From: Rhizobium rhizogenes NBRC 13257
GTDB taxonomy: Bacteria; Pseudomonadota; Alphaproteobacteria; Rhizobiales; Rhizobiaceae
Assembly (NCBI RefSeq): GCF_000696095.1
Contig: NZ_BAYX01000010.1
Coordinates: 43,465-107,464, forward strand
Reading direction: 5' to 3'
Length of the DNA stretch: 64,000 nt
Shown here: positions 61,172 through 64,000 of the stretch, one piece after another
Position numbering within the stretch: position 1 is the first letter of the stretch
Layout: each line of letters opens with the position of its first letter
Notes under the pieces: generated by a model
The model's input: the letters and a program-made list of their open reading frames with translations, nothing else
Told to the model about the DNA's origin: nothing
Database searches by the model: none
Position numbers and translations under genes: made by a program

Positions 61172-62131
61172 ATGGCTCTTCCTGCAATCCTGACCGAGCG
61201 CCTGCGGCTGCCGGTCGTGGCCTCACCCCTCTTCATCATCTCGCATCCGGCGCTGACGCTGGCGCAATGCAAGGCCGGTGTCGTCGGCGCGTTTCCGGCG
61301 TTGAACGCGCGGCCGGAGAGCCAGCTCGACGAATGGCTGGCGATGATCACCGAGGATCTCGCCGCCCATGACGCCGCCCATCCGGAGCGGCCATCCGCCC
61401 CTTTTGCGGTCAACCAGATCGTCCACACGTCGAACAAGCGGCTGGAGCACGATCTGATGCTCTGCGTGAAATACAAGGTGCCGATCGTCATCTCGTCGCT
61501 TGGCGCGGTGCCGGAGGTCAATGCGGCCGTGCATTCCTATGGCGGCGTCGTGCTGCATGACATCATCAACAACCGCCATGCCAATTCGGCGATCCGCAAG
61601 GGTGCGGACGGGCTGATCGCGGTGGCGACCGGCGCCGGCGGCCATGCCGGCCAGCTCTCGCCCTTCGCACTCGTCCAGGAAATCCGCGAATGGTTCGACG
61701 GGCCGCTGCTGCTTGCCGGCGCCATCGCCAATGGCGGTGCGATCCTCGCGGCGCAGGCGATGGGCGCTGACATGGCCTATATCGGCTCGCCCTTCATCGC
61801 GACTCAGGAGGCACGCGCGGCGGACGCCTATAAGCAGGCGATCGTCGAAGGCGCCGCCGCCGACATCGTCTATTCCAACTTTTTCACCGGCATACACGGC
61901 AATTATCTGAAGCCCTCGATCCTCGCCGCCGGCATGGACCCAGACAACCTGCCCGAGGCCGATCCCTCGAAAATGGATTTCGAAACGGCAACGACCGGCG
62001 CCAAGGCCTGGAAGGACATCTGGGGCTCCGGCCAGGGCATCGGCGCCGTCAAGGCCGTCGAACCGGTGGCAGCGCTCGTCGACAGGCTGGAGGCCGAATA
62101 CCGCCAGGCACGCATCCGACTGGCACTCTGA
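61172..62131 (+). CDS. nitronate monooxygenase / 2-nitropropane dioxygenase-like flavoenzyme
   Basis: 319 residues from the ATG at 61172 (GGATG 6 bp upstream); ATGs at 61163 and 61166 add two or three residues. It is an FMN-binding TIM barrel: PVVASPLFIISHPALTLAQC at the start, VNQIVHTSNKRLEHDL, LIAVATGAGGHAGQLSPFAL (active-site and FMN region) and LAGAIANGGAILAAQAMGAD. Family members oxidise alkyl nitronates, some act on other substrates. The upstream operator links it to acyl-CoA catabolism. A terminator follows. Confidence 0.87.
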   Translation: MALPAILTERLRLPVVASPLFIISHPALTLAQCKAGVVGAFPALNARPESQLDEWLAMITEDLAAHDAAHPERPSAPFAVNQIVHTSNKRLEHDLMLCVKYKVPIVISSLGAVPEVNAAVHSYGGVVLHDIINNRHANSAIRKGADGLIAVATGAGGHAGQLSPFALVQEIREWFDGPLLLAGAIANGGAILAAQAMGADMAYIGSPFIATQEARAADAYKQAIVEGAAADIVYSNFFTGIHGNYLKPSILAAGMDPDNLPEADPSKMDFETATTGAKAWKDIWGSGQGIGAVKAVEPVAALVDRLEAEYRQARIRLAL

Positions 62132-62140
62132 GATCATCAC

Positions 62141-62178
62141 AAATGCGGCCGGCTTTTCACAGGCCGTCCGCATTTTTT
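62141..62178 (+). terminator. intrinsic terminator of the nitronate monooxygenase-like gene
   Basis: A 13-bp stem with one mismatch (AAATGCGG pairing with CCGCATTT, then CGGC with GGCCG) encloses TTTTCACA and ends in a run of six T, 9 bp after the stop. Confidence 0.88.
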
Positions 62179-62269
62179 GCCAATCGGCAATTTGAGCGCT
62201 TGAAATCTGATCGCATTGACTGTATCAGCGCCATGCAAATCGCGGGGCCGAACCGAACGCCCCTTGAAT

Positions 62270-62345
62270 GCCGCTTTAGCTCAGGTGGTAGAGCACATCA
62301 TTCGTAATGATGGGGTCGCAGGTTCGAGTCCTGCAAGCGGCACCA
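62270..62345 (+). tRNA. tRNA-Thr (anticodon CGT)
   Basis: 76 nt with encoded CCA. The acceptor GCCGCTT pairs with AAGCGGC, the D-arm is GCTC/GAGC, the anticodon stem CATCA/TGATG encloses TTCGTAA, and the T-arm GCAGG-TTCGAGT-CCTGC is perfect. The IS element begins 10 bp beyond its 3' end. Confidence 0.95.
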
Positions 62346-62354
62346 TTTGTTTTC

Positions 62355-63653
62355 TGTCCGACCCGGAGACATAGGTAACACTTCGTTCCTAAGACATAGG
62401 TGACAACCTCGTGCCGAACGGGTTGTCGATGGTTTGCAATGTCCTCTGTTCCAAGTCGATCTATCCTAGATCATACTGCATGAAGCTGACGAGCCAAATA
62501 CCGTCATCGACCTCCTTCAGTCCCAGTTTCTGTCCAGCGAGCACGATCGAGATGTTGATTTTCTTGCGATAGATGCAGACCCGTCCGCAGTTGGTGACGA
62601 GCACGTCTCTGTCATGGAAGGGATAGTCGATCTCCGGCAGGCCGAGATAGGGCCGCGCAGAGGCGCTGTAGAGATCGGCGGGCACCTTCATGCCGATCGC
62701 CTCATGTGGCCTCTCGCGATTGAATTCGCTGACAAATTCATCGAAGCGTACCTGTTGCTGAAGAAGCGTCCGTCCGGGTGGTCGGGTCGCTTCCTTCTTG
62801 AGTGTCAGATGCATGCGCTCATGCCGGCCGTTCTGCTGCGGATGCCCAGGCTTGATGCGCTCGATGGCAATGCCGAGCCTCAGCCAGAAGACCGACAGCT
62901 TCGACAGATTGTAGAGCCCGTTTGGCGAAGCAAAGGGCAGGCCGTTGTCGGAGCGGATTGCCTTGGGCAGCCCATGCTCGGCAAAGAGCCGGCGGAAGGC
63001 TTCGAGCACGGCCTGCTCCCGCGTCGATTCGAAGGCCTCGCAGGCGAGCAGATAGCGCGAGGCTTGGTCCGTCACCGTCAGGGGGTAGCAGTAACGGCCA
63101 TTGCCCAGCTTGAATTCGCCCTTGAAGTCGGCGCACCACAGGTCGTTCGGGTCAAGCGCCTGCGAGAGTGTCGTCCCCATGGCCTTGTTCGCCCGGTTCC
63201 TCTTGCGGGCCTGGCTCACAAGGCCGTGCCGATCCAGAACCGCATGCACCGTGCTTCTGGCTGGAAGACGCACGTCGCCCGCAAGCTTGCGCACCAGAAG
63301 CTCCCGGATCTTGCGTGCACCCCAATGCGGCTTCTCCTTCTTGAGCCGCACGATCATTGCTTCGACAGGATCTGGCAACTGGTTGGCATAGCGCACCGGC
63401 CGGCGTGACCGGTCCGTCAGGGCTTCAAGCCCTTCGTCCTTGTAGCGGTTGAAGATCTTGTAGCCGGTCTTGCGCGATATGCCGAAGTCTCGGCACACCG
63501 CACTCATGCCTTCGCCCTCCAGGAGCCGGGCGACAAAACGCAGACGTTCCTCCATCACCGAAGTCTCTCTCCACGGCATCAACACCTCCCGCAAAGCGAA
63601 AAGTGTTACCCGTCTCTCCGGTACAAAACGTCACCTTTCTCTCAGGTCGGACA
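62355..63653 (-). mobile_element. IS481-family insertion sequence, 1.3 kb
   Basis: The ends carry matching inverted repeats: TGTCCGACC at 62355-62363 and its complement at 63645-63653, with partial similarity continuing inward (GAGACATAGGTAACACTT near the left end, GGTAACACTT near the right). The single transposase gene is intact. No clean target-site duplication is seen (left flank TTTTC, right flank TTCCA). Inserted between tRNA-Thr and a partial cysteine-rich gene. Confidence 0.8.
62461..63579 (-). CDS. IS481-family transposase
   Basis: 372 residues from the ATG at 63579 with GGGAGGTG upstream. The N-terminal helix-turn-helix is RDFGISRKTGYKIFNRYK. The DDE triad is seen as D in LWCADFKGEF, D in AIRSDNGLPF and E in QNGRHERMHLTL. 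Length and intact triad suggest an active enzyme. It cuts and joins at the TGTCCGACC ends. Confidence 0.92.
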   Translation of the reverse strand: MPWRETSVMEERLRFVARLLEGEGMSAVCRDFGISRKTGYKIFNRYKDEGLEALTDRSRRPVRYANQLPDPVEAMIVRLKKEKPHWGARKIRELLVRKLAGDVRLPARSTVHAVLDRHGLVSQARKRNRANKAMGTTLSQALDPNDLWCADFKGEFKLGNGRYCYPLTVTDQASRYLLACEAFESTREQAVLEAFRRLFAEHGLPKAIRSDNGLPFASPNGLYNLSKLSVFWLRLGIAIERIKPGHPQQNGRHERMHLTLKKEATRPPGRTLLQQQVRFDEFVSEFNRERPHEAIGMKVPADLYSASARPYLGLPEIDYPFHDRDVLVTNCGRVCIYRKKINISIVLAGQKLGLKEVDDGIWLVSFMQYDLG

Positions 63654-63748
63654 TTCCACTTAGCACTGAATGACCCGCTCTGCCCTTCCCGGTACGTTTA
63701 GGGGCGCTCTTTTTAGCCACGCGAAGCTATTAGCTGAAGCGCCGTCTC

Positions 63749-64000
63749 TCAATCGCGACGCAGGTAACTCTTCTTGCCACTGTCGGTGATACAGAAATGG
63801 CCGCCGCGCGGACCGACACAATATTTGGCCGCTCTGCATGAGCATTCACCAGACGGAGTGGGGGTCATTTCCACGGAATTTGAATCCGCAAGACCTGCGG
63901 CACCATTGAGACGACCGGTATATGCCTGACACGACCTCTTACTGGCGCTGACAGATCCATCATTGCAGATGAAGGTATCGCCTTGGCAATGATCGATACC
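63749..64000 (-). CDS. cysteine-rich protein with PBCV basic-adaptor-like tail, 5' end cut by window edge
   Basis: An open frame of 83 residues enters from the right edge and stops at 63749. Seven cysteines are visible (HCQGDTFICNDG, KRSCQAY, GECSCRA, KYCVGP, HFCITD). The C-terminus VGPRGGHFCITDSGKKSY resembles the short PBCV-type basic adaptor domain found at the ends of secreted nucleases and phage-like proteins. The N-terminal part, including any signal peptide, lies outside. Function unknown; 95 bp from the IS right end. Confidence 0.6.
   Translation of the reverse strand, partial: GIDHCQGDTFICNDGSVSASKRSCQAYTGRLNGAAGLADSNSVEMTPTPSGECSCRAAKYCVGPRGGHFCITDSGKKSYLRRD

Noticed and set aside
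62337..63907. The 11-mer GCGGCACCATT occurs at the tRNA-Thr 3' end (62337-62347) and again at 63897-63907, suggesting attachment sites.
   Set aside because: The second copy lies inside the cysteine-rich open frame (coding Asn-Gly-Ala-Ala), the interval contains only the IS, and no integrase is present. The match is short and could be chance.

Overview
The window looks like a chromosomal segment of a rhizobial alphaproteobacterium, most likely Rhizobium or a close Agrobacterium-type relative. The reasons are the divergent gstI/glnII pair, GcrA with a cluster of CcrM (GANTC) sites, a PodJ-like polarity protein, a SAM-II riboswitch ahead of metZ, long alphaproteobacterial forms of PstA and PstC, a double-length dCTP deaminase, and rhizobial palindromic repeats. 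It is gene-dense, GC-rich core chromosome. The only clearly mobile DNA is an IS481-type element near the right edge, next to a tRNA-Thr gene.

Layout. 1-8.1 kb: a leftward operon (branched-chain-type substrate-binding protein, livG, livF, livH, livM, GMC oxidoreductase, 3-hydroxyisobutyryl-CoA hydrolase-like enzyme) faces a divergent LysR regulator; two stacked dyads lie between them. 8.1-13.3 kb: galE, an aminotransferase, mscL, and a divergent TetR/MFS efflux pair. 13.4-18.7 kb: a leftward beta-oxidation operon (acyl-CoA dehydrogenase, thiolase, bifunctional hydratase/dehydrogenase). 19.1-25.2 kb: podJ, a small secreted protein, and a TSUP transporter translationally coupled to a TIGR02186-like membrane protein. 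25.2-30.8 kb: HxlR with a RibD/DHFR-like reductase, PdeM with an Lhr-type helicase, and Rrf2 with an AhpD-like protein. 31-34.6 kb: glnII and its regulator gstI, a YitT protein and a TPR-methyltransferase. 34.7-43 kb: small membrane and secreted proteins, MATE transporter, pyrD, an S24/LexA-like regulator, an SNase-like protein, TerB, a solute-binding protein and an acyltransferase. 43-50.7 kb: tRNA-Gly, dcd, SAM-II/metZ, apaG, hslO, argF, argD, gcrA. 50.8-59.6 kb: the whole phosphate regulon core (phoR, pstSCAB, phoU, phoB) with divergent ppk2. 59.6-64 kb: an unknown membrane protein, a nitronate monooxygenase-like enzyme, tRNA-Thr, the IS element, and a partial cysteine-rich secreted protein.

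How the parts work together. PhoR/PhoB sense and PstSCAB/PhoU import phosphate, with a PHO-box candidate ahead of pstS and a polyphosphate kinase alongside. NtrC/sigma-54 signals sit between glnII and its inhibitor gstI. Methionine synthesis is controlled by S-adenosylmethionine through a riboswitch followed by a terminator. Cell-cycle signals (GANTC cluster, CtrA-like boxes) appear ahead of gcrA, podJ and the S24 regulator. Two far-apart loci (the fad operon and the nitronate monooxygenase-like gene) carry almost the same 22-bp palindrome and are probably co-regulated. I found no CRISPR array, prophage or convincing new defence system. The strongest leads are regulatory. Long open frames antiparallel to the real genes are GC-driven shadows and are not annotated.
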